Source of the DNA: Acrasis kona
Taxonomy: Eukaryota; Heterolobosea; Eutetramitea; Acrasida; Acrasidae
Direction: 5' to 3'
DNA: 64,000 nucleotides
NCBI GenBank assembly: GCA_026419775.2
Contig: JAOPGA020001213.1
Location: forward strand, 1-64,000
The notes below the pieces were generated by a model. It saw only the letters and a program-made list of their open reading frames with translations, searched no databases and had not been told where the DNA came from. A program made the translations under genes and the position numbers. This document shows positions 36,092-45,511 of the stretch, piece by piece (positions within the stretch are counted from its first letter, which is position 1; every line of letters starts with the position of its first letter).

Positions 36092-36625
36092 ATGCGCAGG
36101 GAGTCAAGGAGTACAAAATCGGATAGTAAAGCCAAGAGCGACAAGCCCACCAAGGCAACCTCAAATGATGCATCAGAAAAGAAAACATCCAGGTCAGACA
36201 AGAAAACATCAAATAATAACAAATCATCTGGAAGAGGTCTTGCAAAGAAGTACGCCAACCAGAAAATCAAACAAAAAATGACCGAGGAAGTATTAAAGAA
36301 GTTATATGAACAAGTACAAATAGAATCACAAAAAGCATTTGAAGAGGAGGCACTAGAAGAGGAGAAGAGGAAAGCAGAGAGAAGAGCAGCTGGGAAACCA
36401 GAAGAGTCAGAGTCAGAGTCAGAGGGGGATTTGGACGCCCAAGAAGGTGACGACAGTGATGATAGTGACAAAGACAGTGATGCAGATAGCGATGACGAGA
36501 GTGATGAGGATAGCGATGAAAAGAGCAGCAAAAAGAGCAACAAAAACAACAACAAAAACAAGAAACCATTGCAAAGGAGAAGGAGCAACAAAAACAACAA
36601 CAAGAAACCATTGAAGAAGTTGTAG
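36092..36625 (+). CDS. Low-complexity charged protein
   Basis: A 177-residue single-exon frame. The N-terminal half is Lys/Ser/Arg-rich (probably nuclear) with one plausible helix around KYANQKIKQKMTEEVLKKLYEQ. This is followed by a Glu/Lys stretch, a long Ser-Asp/Glu acidic run and a final Lys/Asn-rich basic tail. This alternation is typical of nucleolar or chromatin-associated disordered proteins, but no family can be named. The antisense frames over the same stretch are Leu/Ser-rich shadows. It starts 50 bp after SMC4. Confidence 0.6.
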   Translation: MRRESRSTKSDSKAKSDKPTKATSNDASEKKTSRSDKKTSNNNKSSGRGLAKKYANQKIKQKMTEEVLKKLYEQVQIESQKAFEEEALEEEKRKAERRAAGKPEESESESEGDLDAQEGDDSDDSDKDSDADSDDESDEDSDEKSSKKSNKNNNKNKKPLQRRRSNKNNNKKPLKKL

Positions 36626-36795
36626 ATGTAACTCCAAACCCTAACCTGAACAAATCATAATCATTATATTATTAAAAGTCTAATACAACTATTATTTAAC
36701 GTTAATATTCCACAACTTGTCTGGTGTTGTAATTCTTTAATAATCAACCATATTGGATTAGCGCCAATTCTCAGCAAAAGACATGTCAGTTGGGC

Positions 36796-38329
36796 ATGAG
36801 CGAATATAACCCAAACACTAATAAATTCCAAGAAGCGCTCGAGATTTGTATAACGCTATCAACATCGCTTCAACAAAAACTAGGAAAGTATGGGGATGAG
36901 ATGCATTTCCACTTGTTACAGCTAAGGGTGAGTCCATTACGTTAGTCAATGCTATAATAATTAGGAGTGCGTTATTACAGACGATAATATACCTTCGCTA
37001 GATAATAATGTGGTGCAGGAGAATTCATTACTAAACGTCATAAACAAATTAATGCAAGTTAGGGAATTTTTAGCAGCAGTCCATAATTCAAAAATCTTTA
37101 CAGTTTACAGATTCAAATCCATGTGTAAAAAACTAAATAAAGAGCTCGGTCTGATTAGATGGCACTACACAAACACGCACAACCCATCTACAAAAATCTC
37201 ACAGCATGAGCCTTCTCAAATAGAAATTGATGCAACATTAAAGCTTTTGAACGATTCCTTTAAATATGACGCCAGCGCTATAAATAAGCTCGGTATCTCG
37301 TACGAATGCGGCACTGAATTTCTACCTAGAAGTGCTGAAAATGCAATTATATGCTTTAAAAAATCTATAGAGCACAACCACTTGGACGCAATGGTTAATT
37401 ATGGTCTAATTATGTTATATAATCCAGACGTGTATAGATGCGAGGATCTGGCTGTTCAATGGCTTCTTACTTCCTGTGAACTGAACTATAGCAGGGCACA
37501 ATGTATAATAGGATTATTTTGTTTTTTTGGAAGGTTCTTGGTACAGGACGTTGATAAAGCATTCAAACTGTTCAAAGCAAGTGCTGACCAAAACGACATA
37601 TTTGGGAATGTATGTTATGGTTATTGTTATGAAATGGGTGGAGATCTTTGTAACAGGGACGAGAAGAAAGCTAGCCGGCATTATGCAAAAGCAATAAAAC
37701 TTCAAAAAGAATTGGAAATGGATAGAGAAGCAGAATATATCAAAACGCTTTTATCTGAAATTGATTCCTCTGATTCACTGTATCTCACTGGTCTTTTATA
37801 TGAAAAGGGAATAGGATTTGCCCAAGATATACATACAGCTAGTCATTACTATGATCTATCCATAGAATCAGGTCACATTTGTGCTCTCAACCACCAAGGT
37901 GATTTGTGTCAAGATCCAGAGGTAGCATTTCAATATTATCTACGAAGTGGAGAACTGGGGATGGGATCTGCCCAAAACAAACTTGGTGAAATGTTCGAAA
38001 CTGGAGATGGTTGTGAAATTGATTTCAAATCTGCATTCCACTGGTATTCTGAAGCTGCCAGCAACGATGTGATTGAGGCTATCTTCAATCTTGGTAGAAT
38101 GTATGAAGAAGGTAGGGGGACTCCAGTTGATAACTTCCAAGCCATCAACTCATATATGAAGGCGTCTGATATGGGTCACTTTGAAGCTGGCAATAAACTT
38201 CGGCAACTACAAGCCAAATTCAAGGAGAATTGGGACTTTCAAACACCACCTCCCAAGAGGGGTATGAGTCCAAAGATGTCAAATATGAAGAAGAGTAGAA
38301 CATTCAAATCATCAAACGATTATATATAA
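36796..38329 (+). CDS. Sel1-like repeat protein
   Basis: Exons 36796-36927 and 36965-38329 (intron 37 nt) give about 498 residues. The N-terminal 110 residues form a helical segment resembling the linker of Sel1 proteins in amoebae (EALEICITLSTSLQQKLGKY). Then come at least seven Sel1/TPR-like repeats, e.g. AINKLGISYECG, NVCYGYCYEMGGD, YLTGLLYEKGIGFAQDIHTA, AQNKLGEMFETGDG and AIFNLGRMYEEGRGTPVD. The C-terminus is short and basic (KMSNMKKSRTFKSS). Sel1 repeats act as scaffolds; the partner is unknown. The stop lies 11 bp from the convergent neighbour. Confidence 0.8.
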
Positions 38330-38340
38330 AGTTTAACTTT

Positions 38341-39220
38341 TTATGCTACACAAACTATTTTTACAGGTGTTGATGGAAGGAACTCGCTTGTCTTCATAAA
38401 TGCCTGCAATAAAGCATCCACCTTAATACAAAATGTGGTTGTGAAAATAGTAGATAAAGACAGTGTACTTGTGATGGCCTTCCGAAATTCATACATCCTA
38501 TCCGAACGAAGCTGCATCGAGTCTGGTTGATATTCTGCATATTGGCCCGGAATGACGTTATTCTCGGTGGGCCAGTCGTCATCTGCAAGTCTCAAATTTT
38601 GTATTTTGTCTATTCCGTACCAAGTTATAAGAAGTGGTTGCGATTGTTTGCTAAAATTCCACTCAAGTAAATATTGTGATATTGATGTTATTTCGTCGTC
38701 GACGTCCAGAATGTTGTATAATTTGATGACGTTCAGCCTTGTTGCGACATCTTGAATTTCACTCAAACGTAACCTCAAAGACGATTTAAAGGCAAAAAGT
38801 AAATACTCTCCCAAGTCACAGCGCTTTGAAGACAGGGGAATGTTCGAAAAATCTATTACTATGTGAATTGCCCTCCGTATGTTATCATAAACGATCTTCT
38901 TTTTGCCGTCCAAACCACAATGTGATCCGGCGTCAATAAAGTCTATAAAATTCCGTGGAAAAGCTGATACATCTTTTGAAGGTTCAAGTGGTTGTATTGT
39001 TATAAGTGAGGCAGGATTTACCCCGAAGGAATTCTCTACTAAAGACAACATTATATCCTCCGCCTAAACAAGTTATCAAACATGATTGGTTATTTCTACT
39101 AACCTTTCTTCTTAATAGTTGTTTGTTATTCTTTTGGCCTGTATATAGTTTTGAGGGGCTTAGCATCAAAGGGTCTTTATTCTCTTTTTGCTCAGCATTT
39201 GAACTTGCTGTATCTGCCAT
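38341..39220 (-). CDS. Unknown conserved-looking protein, two exons
   Basis: Exon 1 (39220-39104) and exon 2 (39063-38341) join through a 40-nt intron to give 279 residues. The N-terminus is polar with SNAEQKENKDPLMLSPSKLY, possibly a phospho-regulated tail with a KEN-like motif. The body has mixed alpha/beta composition (IHIVIDFSNIPLSSKRCDL, SQYLLEWNFSKQSQPLLITW). I do not recognise a domain. It shares a 179-bp divergent promoter with the SUMO ligase NSE2 gene. The KEN-D string could be an APC/C degron, which is inference only. Confidence 0.6.
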
Positions 39221-39399
39221 ATTAGTAAATATAACTTGATCTTTAATAACGTACCACTTCTGTTGGTCCGCCTTGATTTATGTGAATATATCCTCTCATC
39301 TTCAAAGTCATCACTCTTTCGTTTCATTTAACTGATAATATTGCCGCCCACACAAATTATTTATTTCAAAAGCCAACTCACAATTCCATTTTTTTAAGG

Positions 39400-40170
39400 A
39401 TGCACAGACATGTAGACCATGTCTTTGTAGAGATTAACAAGCTTATACAACCACATGACGAAAACAGAAAAACGATTCTAGATTATATTGCTGACGTTCA
39501 AGATGAGGCAGTTAAATTTGAACAGTTCTGGGACCCAGTCAAAGAAACAGAAAAATACGAACAAAATCATAAATACGTCCAACAGCTCGATGCGGTTATA
39601 CTTGACTACTTAATCATGGAGAAAAAACTTAAGGCGTCCGGTGATACTTTAAAAGAAATACAAAACGCAGGAGTAAGAACATTTTGGTTTTTTTGTATTA
39701 ATTTTAAGCACATTGAAGATTTGGAGGGGGCGTTCATAAGAAAGTCAACAGAAAAGCAGGGAAGCCTAAACAAGGAGGATGTAAAAAAGGATGAACGGTA
39801 CATAAGCTTCAGAAAAGCGATATACGACATTCACAAGGCAGAAGACTTTTTCACCAAAGTGGATGACGATGAGATTGAAGTCTCACAAGCCGAGCGCGAC
39901 ATTCATGATCCTTGTTCGAAAGAGGTTATTGAACATCCAGTTAGGAATAGAAAGTGTGGACACGTATATGATAAAGCAACCATCATCCATTATATAAAAT
40001 CCTCAAGAAAGAACATGTGTCCAGTGGCTGGGTGCAGATCAACCGTTGCTGAGAACGACCTGGAAAGAGATTTAGAGATGGAAATTTACATCAAGAGAAA
40101 GCTGAAGAATCAGTCAGCTACACAAACAACAGAAATAGACGATGCCATTGATTTGAGTGATGAAGATTAA
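39400..40170 (+). CDS. NSMCE2: SUMO E3 ligase NSE2/MMS21 (SMC5/6 complex)
   Basis: SP-RING ligase of the SMC5/6 complex. The N-terminal helical part should bind SMC5. The C-terminal SP-RING reads DPCSKEVIEHPVRNRKCGHV with the later CPVAGC pair. The protein ends in DDAIDLSDED, a good SUMO-interacting motif. The open frame hides a probable intron of 36 nt (39673-39708: GTAAGA...TTTTAAG). It encodes an out-of-character VRTFWFFCINFK inside a charged helix, and being divisible by three it does not break the frame. Spliced length would be 244 residues. The neighbours PARG and the TOPORS-like gene also relate to genome maintenance or SUMO, but clustering may be chance. Confidence 0.88.
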   Translation: MHRHVDHVFVEINKLIQPHDENRKTILDYIADVQDEAVKFEQFWDPVKETEKYEQNHKYVQQLDAVILDYLIMEKKLKASGDTLKEIQNAGVRTFWFFCINFKHIEDLEGAFIRKSTEKQGSLNKEDVKKDERYISFRKAIYDIHKAEDFFTKVDDDEIEVSQAERDIHDPCSKEVIEHPVRNRKCGHVYDKATIIHYIKSSRKNMCPVAGCRSTVAENDLERDLEMEIYIKRKLKNQSATQTTEIDDAIDLSDED

Positions 40171-40212
40171 AGTGTTTATTATTTAAATCTTTACATGCTT
40201 TTTTCTTAAAGG

Positions 40213-40710
40213 CTACACAATCGACAAAGGCAGAGGGTTTTGTAATTCTTGCTTCACACATTCAACAAGTCTGTACAATCTTCTGGAGTTTGTGCCAAAG
40301 TCAAACCGTGAAGCGGAACTTCTAGATATCGCATAAAAGGTTGATGTTTTGTCATTTCCGACAAACTCCACTGTGATCCAGTCGATGTATTCCCTGTAAG
40401 TTTGCAACTTTTTTCAACAACCCTCTTACCTCATTATTGTTTTCTGTTCCCAAGTAATTTGGTTCTTCAGGTCATTCCTCCTCACGACTCTGGTTTTCAA
40501 CTCTTTACTCATCATTACCTCAAATGCTAATTTCAACGTGTGTATCCCTACATCAAAAATTGGAGAGTCATTTATCCAGTATGCAGATTCCGGTCTTTTA
40601 TAAGAGTTACTTAATGTTGGCCAGAGTATTTGGTGATTGGGTACACACTCCACAAACAAGGTTGAAAAGTCAAGCTCGTTCGGATCCTCAACACTGGGTT
40701 GTGAGCCCAT
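40213..40710 (-). CDS. Small unknown protein, two exons
   Basis: Exon 1 is 40710-40430 and exon 2 is 40393-40213, joined by a 36-nt intron; about 153 residues. The start is the ATG at 40710 (MGSQPSVEDPNEL); the frame upstream begins with TTG. Segments such as FDVGIHTLKLAFEVMMSKEL and EYIDWITVEFVGNDKTSTFY look like an alternating strand/helix fold, but no family is recognised. It lies 33 bp downstream of the PARG stop on the same strand and 42 bp from the NSE2 stop. Confidence 0.55.
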
Positions 40711-40743
40711 CAAAATCAAAAATACAAAATTGTAAACGTGTTT

Positions 40744-42306
40744 TTATTGTGTCTCGTCCATTTGAACGTTTATCGGACCAAAGAGGGTCTTCATGTATTG
40801 GAATATAGTTGGTTTATCTTCGTCTCTAATGTCCCTTACTTGGTCTCTATAGGAAGTTAAACAGCAATAGACGTCGCCAACAGTAGCATTTGCATTTGTC
40901 AAAAGTTGCACCATGTCCTGCAACTCTCCGACTAACTTCGAGTCACCATATGCAAAATAGATCATATCTTTCCTTCCAGCCTCGGATGCTGCGATCCACT
41001 GAATCATTGATTTTAACTGTCTGTTACCACCGAACACACCACACCCCCAATTACCAGTTGCAATTGTTTTGTTTTTAAAGTGTGGTCTTTCAAAGCCACA
41101 GTACGCCTTTTGTAACTCACGCAGTATCAAATTTGGTCGGTATTGATCTCTGGGCGAGTACTTACTCTTTGGGAAGTTTAGTGCATCAATAACAATAATC
41201 TCCTCTTCAACATGCGAATTACAATCTGCATGCTCGTATTTTCCATTATATTTGAATGTGTCTCCATAACCAGTGTAGTTGGAATATCTAGCGGCACCAC
41301 GAATGAGCAAACACTCGTCATCTTGGAGAGACTCAGTGAATAATCTTGATATAATACACTCTGGTGAAATTAAAAATCTAATTTCCTCTTGTACACAACC
41401 ACGACCCAAAACACCGCCACCAACAATTTTATTTGCAAAATCAACTTGACATGAACGAAGAGCATCGTCCTCTATATTACCATCGACACGCACTGTGAGA
41501 GGTATTAGAGCCTTCTTACTTTGACTCCACATCTTGATGTCATCTTGTCCATCAATTTCCAAAACCCTTCTTTCAAATGTAACAACATTATCTCGACGAA
41601 AATCATCCGGGCGAGTGATTTGGTCGAGGTAGCCAAAGAATAGACATTTAAATTTTTCTGCAATGTTCGGATGACACGAGTTATCTAGAGAACGATATAA
41701 TGTATTGAAATTGATGGAAGGAAACCCATAGTATTCATCTTTGGGGTCCTTTGCTTTATTGCGCTTCGGAAATGTACAAAACATTGCATGTATGATTAGA
41801 CAAGCTATCTGTTCACCGGTAAGAGACACGGAAGCCTCTTTTTGCTGTCTCAGAAGTGGTATGGCTTGTGGGCATGTATTTGGTAGACTTAAGGCCATCT
41901 TTTGTGACCTGGGGAGAATGTCTTCAAAGAATTTTTTATGCTCCTCTGGGGTGACATAACACGAGAAAAAGTCGTGCAAGGCGTCCATGTCGGGATTTTC
42001 CCAAGTTGGATTAAAAGCGGACACAGCATCTTGAAAATCGCATGTGCTCGATATCTTTTGCGCTAAAACGGTCTTCATCATGTACCACTTAGATAATCTT
42101 TTTAGTTTGTTGTAATGTACATTATGAACTGAACAAGGTAATTTGACGTGTGTAGAATTCCAAGCGTTCGAAGTGTTGTCTCCAATTTTTCGCGGGGTTT
42201 TTTTTTCTGAATTATTCTGCTCAGGGGTTACATTATAAGAGTTGTGTTGAATACTATCATCCCTCTTTCTCTTTACCCATGTGTTGAGTGTTGTTTGATA
42301 TGACAT
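40744..42306 (-). CDS. PARG: Poly(ADP-ribose) glycohydrolase
   Basis: Hydrolyses poly(ADP-ribose) chains during DNA-damage signalling. One exon of 520 residues. The catalytic signature is complete: VDFANKIVGGGVLGRGCVQ followed immediately by EEIRF, which supplies the tandem Glu. Other family blocks are RGAARYSNYTGYGDTF and IATGNWGCGVFGGNRQLK. The N-terminal 60 residues are a basic, disordered leader beginning SYQTTLNTWVKRKR, a PIP-box-like string with Trp where an aromatic pair is expected, next to a basic nuclear-signal-like patch. AATAAA overlaps the stop codon. Confidence 0.95.
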   Translation of the reverse strand: MSYQTTLNTWVKRKRDDSIQHNSYNVTPEQNNSEKKTPRKIGDNTSNAWNSTHVKLPCSVHNVHYNKLKRLSKWYMMKTVLAQKISSTCDFQDAVSAFNPTWENPDMDALHDFFSCYVTPEEHKKFFEDILPRSQKMALSLPNTCPQAIPLLRQQKEASVSLTGEQIACLIIHAMFCTFPKRNKAKDPKDEYYGFPSINFNTLYRSLDNSCHPNIAEKFKCLFFGYLDQITRPDDFRRDNVVTFERRVLEIDGQDDIKMWSQSKKALIPLTVRVDGNIEDDALRSCQVDFANKIVGGGVLGRGCVQEEIRFLISPECIISRLFTESLQDDECLLIRGAARYSNYTGYGDTFKYNGKYEHADCNSHVEEEIIVIDALNFPKSKYSPRDQYRPNLILRELQKAYCGFERPHFKNKTIATGNWGCGVFGGNRQLKSMIQWIAASEAGRKDMIYFAYGDSKLVGELQDMVQLLTNANATVGDVYCCLTSYRDQVRDIRDEDKPTIFQYMKTLFGPINVQMDETQ

Positions 42307-42463
42307 GAGTGTTCAGTTGCAAAAGGTAAAATGGTCAACCTTAACATAATGGTAACGGACAAGGCAACGAAAAAGAACGATTACCGAAGGATAGTTTTAT
42401 CATCTTCCAATAAAGTCAAATTAATTACAAACACGAACATATGTTTCCCTTTTATTTTAACAT

Positions 42464-42951
42464 TTAATGGTGACTATCCTGACCGGCACGACCCTCCTTG
42501 ACCATCAATCTGGCAACTTCTCTATCATATTCAACGCTGTCCTTCTTGCCTTTTCTTGCATTCTTTACGTATGAATCAAAGTTGTTATCTATCAATTGAT
42601 TGGCCTACAAGGAATTGTAAAAACAATAAAAGCATTTTACGTACGATTTTCTTATCGTCTTCTGTCAAATCTTCGAGGTATTTTGACCTGACATATTCCT
42701 TGTCGTCAATCTTTTCTCTGCTTGAATCCCATTCTTGTAGTTTAGCAGCCAATTGGTTTCCGACTACGAATTTTAATTTTGGATTTCTACATTATATTCA
42801 AACCTTTCTGGAACTTGCTCACTTCCTCGTCAGCGATTATTTTTTTTGGAGTGTATTTTGGAGCCATGACGTTTTGGATGGTTGCTCCTATAACAAATAA
42901 AGAACCAAAGACAGTCAGCGCATAGTTGGTGGTTTGACGAATGCCTGACAT
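42464..42951 (-). CDS. Small single-TM, probably mitochondrial protein, three exons
   Basis: No long open frame exists here, but three exons join cleanly on the minus strand: 42951-42804, 42763-42645 and 42604-42464, with two 40-nt GT-AG introns. The product is 135 residues. Residues 8-28 form a membrane helix (NYALTVFGSLFVIGATIQNV) after a short basic start, followed by a highly charged hydrophilic tail (KYLEDLTEDDKKI, DNNFDSYVKNARKGKKDSVE). This layout is common among small respiratory-chain or import-machinery subunits, but no family is recognised. Consistent frame through both junctions and normal codon use support it. Confidence 0.7.
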
Positions 42952-43188
42952 GGTGTGTGTTGCTTTCGGTATTTTTATTGGTCAATCTACAATTGTAATA
43001 CAAAATGTAAAATTATACTTTAGGGCAGCAGCAGTATTCTCATCAAAGACAAACAGTGAAGACACCTATGTGTTTGGATCTACTGCAGATATACTACTTT
43101 TATATTTTTACATGTTTGTAAGCGTGGTAAACCAACGGAATGAGTTCTATTTTAAACATAGAGTTGATCAAAGAGAAAACATTCAAAA

Positions 43189-44569
43189 ATGAGTTCTTCA
43201 AAGGATACAAAAGAGACTCCCAAAGACAAAGCACCTGAACAAAAATCAGATCAAAGCGATCCTTCAGAAGATGAAAACCTACCTATTAAAACATTAGACA
43301 TTGAGGATATTGCACTTTTAAAGCGCTATGTATGTGATCTTGATTACCATAACATTAACAACGAAATAGTCACAAGGATCCTATTCAACACTTTTATTGA
43401 ATGCAGAAAAGGACATTAAATCCATCACAACGAAGGTGAATGAACTGAGCGGAATCAAAGAGAGCGATACAGGTCTAGCCATTCCAAGTCAATGGGATCT
43501 TCAAGCGGACAAGCAAGCACTTCAAACAGAGTTACCTCTTCAGGTAGCACGTTGTACAAAAATCATCAAACCAGAAACCGAAGACGAAGAACCAAAACAT
43601 TTGATCAACGTGAGACAGATTGCAAAATTCGTGGTTGGGTTGGGTGAGAATGTGGCACCCACAGATATCGAAGAAGGCATGCGCGTCGGCGTTGATAGGA
43701 CCAAATATCAAATACGCATTCCTCTGCCACCAAAGATTGATCCAAGCGTGACCATGATGACAGTGGAAGAGAAGCCAGACATTACTTACGCAGATATCGG
43801 TGGTAGCAAGGAGCAGATCGATAAGATCCGCGAGGTGGTAGAAATGCCGCTGCTACATCCCGAGAGATTTGTTGCTCTCGGTATCGATCCACCAAAGGGA
43901 GTGCTGCTGTACGGTCCACCAGGAACAGGAAAAACGCTCTTGGCGAGAGCAGTCGCCAACAGAACCGATGCTACATTTATTCGCGTGATTGGATCCGAAT
44001 TGGTACAAAAGTACGTCGGAGAGGGAGCAAGGATGGTGAGAGAATTGTTCCAGATGGCACGTCAGAGGAAGGCATGCATCGTCTTTTTTGACGAAGTGGA
44101 CGCAGTCGGTGGTACCAGATTCGACGATGGAGCGGGAGGAGACAATGAGGTGCAACGTACAATGTTGGAGATTGTGAATCAGTTGGATGGGTTCGATGCT
44201 CGGGGTAACATCAAGGTGTTGATGGCAACCAACAGACCGGATATTTTGGATCCTGCGCTGATGAGACCTGGTCGTCTGGACAGAAAGATTGAATTTGGAT
44301 TGCCAGACATGGAGGCCAGAGCTCAAATCTTTAAGATTCACGCCAGAAGCATGAACTGCGAGAGAGATATTCGTTTCGAGTTGCTGGCTAGATTGTGTCC
44401 CAATACAACTGGTGCCGACATTAGAAGCGTTTGCACTGAGGCAGGCATGTATGCCATTCGTGCAAGGAAAAAAACAGTTTCGGAGAAGGACTTTTTGGAC
44501 TCGATTAACAAGGTGATCAAGGGTTATCAAAAGTTCTCTGCAACACCCAAGTACATGGTGTATAATTAA
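43189..44569 (+). CDS. PSMC2: 26S proteasome AAA-ATPase RPT1
   Basis: Subunit of the hexameric ATPase ring of the 19S particle. Exon 1 (43189-43329) and exon 2 (43370-44569) flank a 40-nt intron. Splicing restores [20 protein letters not shown], matching the RPT1 N-domain, and yields 446 residues. It has Walker [15 protein letters not shown], Walker [13 protein letters not shown], the second region of homology ([20 protein letters not shown]) and the RPT1-type C-terminus MVYN. The KESDTGLA segment is specific to RPT1. It ends 5 bp from the stop of the convergent RING gene. Confidence 0.96.
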
Positions 44570-44574
44570 AAATG

Positions 44575-45363
44575 TTATTTTTTTATTTTCTTGTTTGATT
44601 CTTGGTAGTCGTCTTGTTGATTATCATCGTCCACATCAATCACCACTTGATTTTGGCGTTTGCGTTTTTGTGAGCGAGTCGACGTTGGCAGTGTGGGCGC
44701 GCTCACCAAGTATCTTACATTTCGGTCGTATCCTGGTAGGGATAGAGTACTTCTTGAAAATAACTCAACCTCTTCTACAAAATGTTCTGTTTTTTCGTTT
44801 AGATATTCTTTTAGCGTATGTATACAGGATTCTCTGTCACTAGTAAAAAAGTCTTTTGTTTTAAGCATGCCCATCACTAGTTCTGTTAGGATTTGCACTC
44901 TATATGTGCGAAGTATTGTTTCAAGATCTCTAATTACAAACTCTCTTAGTCTCTTTTCTTGCGATTCATTAGTAATTCTGTTCGGTTTAAGTCTGTGAAT
45001 GTTATCGTCCTGAGAGCACCTCATCGGTATGCTGTAAACCCGGGTGCGTGAAGGATGATTTGGAACATTCACTTCATTGTCCAACGTTTCTGACGCCATT
45101 CTACCCCCTCCTTTCAAAGATGGTATTGATATTTGTTTGTATTCGTTCTTGTCCTTAATGTCATATATTATTCTCTCCGCTATTTGATTACACATCGGGC
45201 ACTTATCGCTTCTTTCCAACCATATTGATATACATCCTGTACAGAATGAATGAAAGCAAGGGGCTACCATGCTTGGCCTATATAACGTTGATGACAAACA
45301 AATGACGCATGGCTCATCAAATGAAGCAAAATTGTCATCATCTTCCTCAACATTTATCGACAT
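44575..45363 (-). CDS. TOPORS-like RING E3 ligase
   Basis: One exon of 262 residues. The N-terminal C3HC4 RING is complete (CVICL, CFHSFCTGCISIW, CPMC). Further on, YLNEKTEHFVEEVELFSRST followed by LPGYDRNVRY strongly resembles the region after the RING in TOPORS-type ligases (HFIHEF..FARS..., YD). These act as dual ubiquitin/SUMO ligases in metazoans. The C-terminus carries a basic patch (SQKRKRQ) and VVIDVDDDNQQDD, which looks like a SUMO-interacting motif followed by acids. So a nuclear, SUMO-targeted role is plausible by inference. AATAAA is within the last codons. Confidence 0.8.
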   Translation of the reverse strand: MSINVEEDDDNFASFDEPCVICLSSTLYRPSMVAPCFHSFCTGCISIWLERSDKCPMCNQIAERIIYDIKDKNEYKQISIPSLKGGGRMASETLDNEVNVPNHPSRTRVYSIPMRCSQDDNIHRLKPNRITNESQEKRLREFVIRDLETILRTYRVQILTELVMGMLKTKDFFTSDRESCIHTLKEYLNEKTEHFVEEVELFSRSTLSLPGYDRNVRYLVSAPTLPTSTRSQKRKRQNQVVIDVDDDNQQDDYQESNKKIKK

Positions 45364-45511
45364 GGCAAGTTAAATTCAAGTTCCCTTTGAACCTCTTTTG
45401 TAAAGTAATGTTCACGTAGGATGAATATACTCATGTGAAAGAACTCACCATTATCAAAGAAAGAAGGCATAATAGAATAAGAACATAAATTTTTGAAAAA
45501 TGTTAAATAAT

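Noticed and set aside
36082-36603. 173-codon minus frame of poly-Leu/Ser
   Set aside because: It is the reverse of the Lys/Asp/Ser low-complexity gene on the plus strand and is itself implausible.
43853-44530. 225-codon minus frame over RPT1
   Set aside because: Antisense shadow of a conserved AAA-ATPase.
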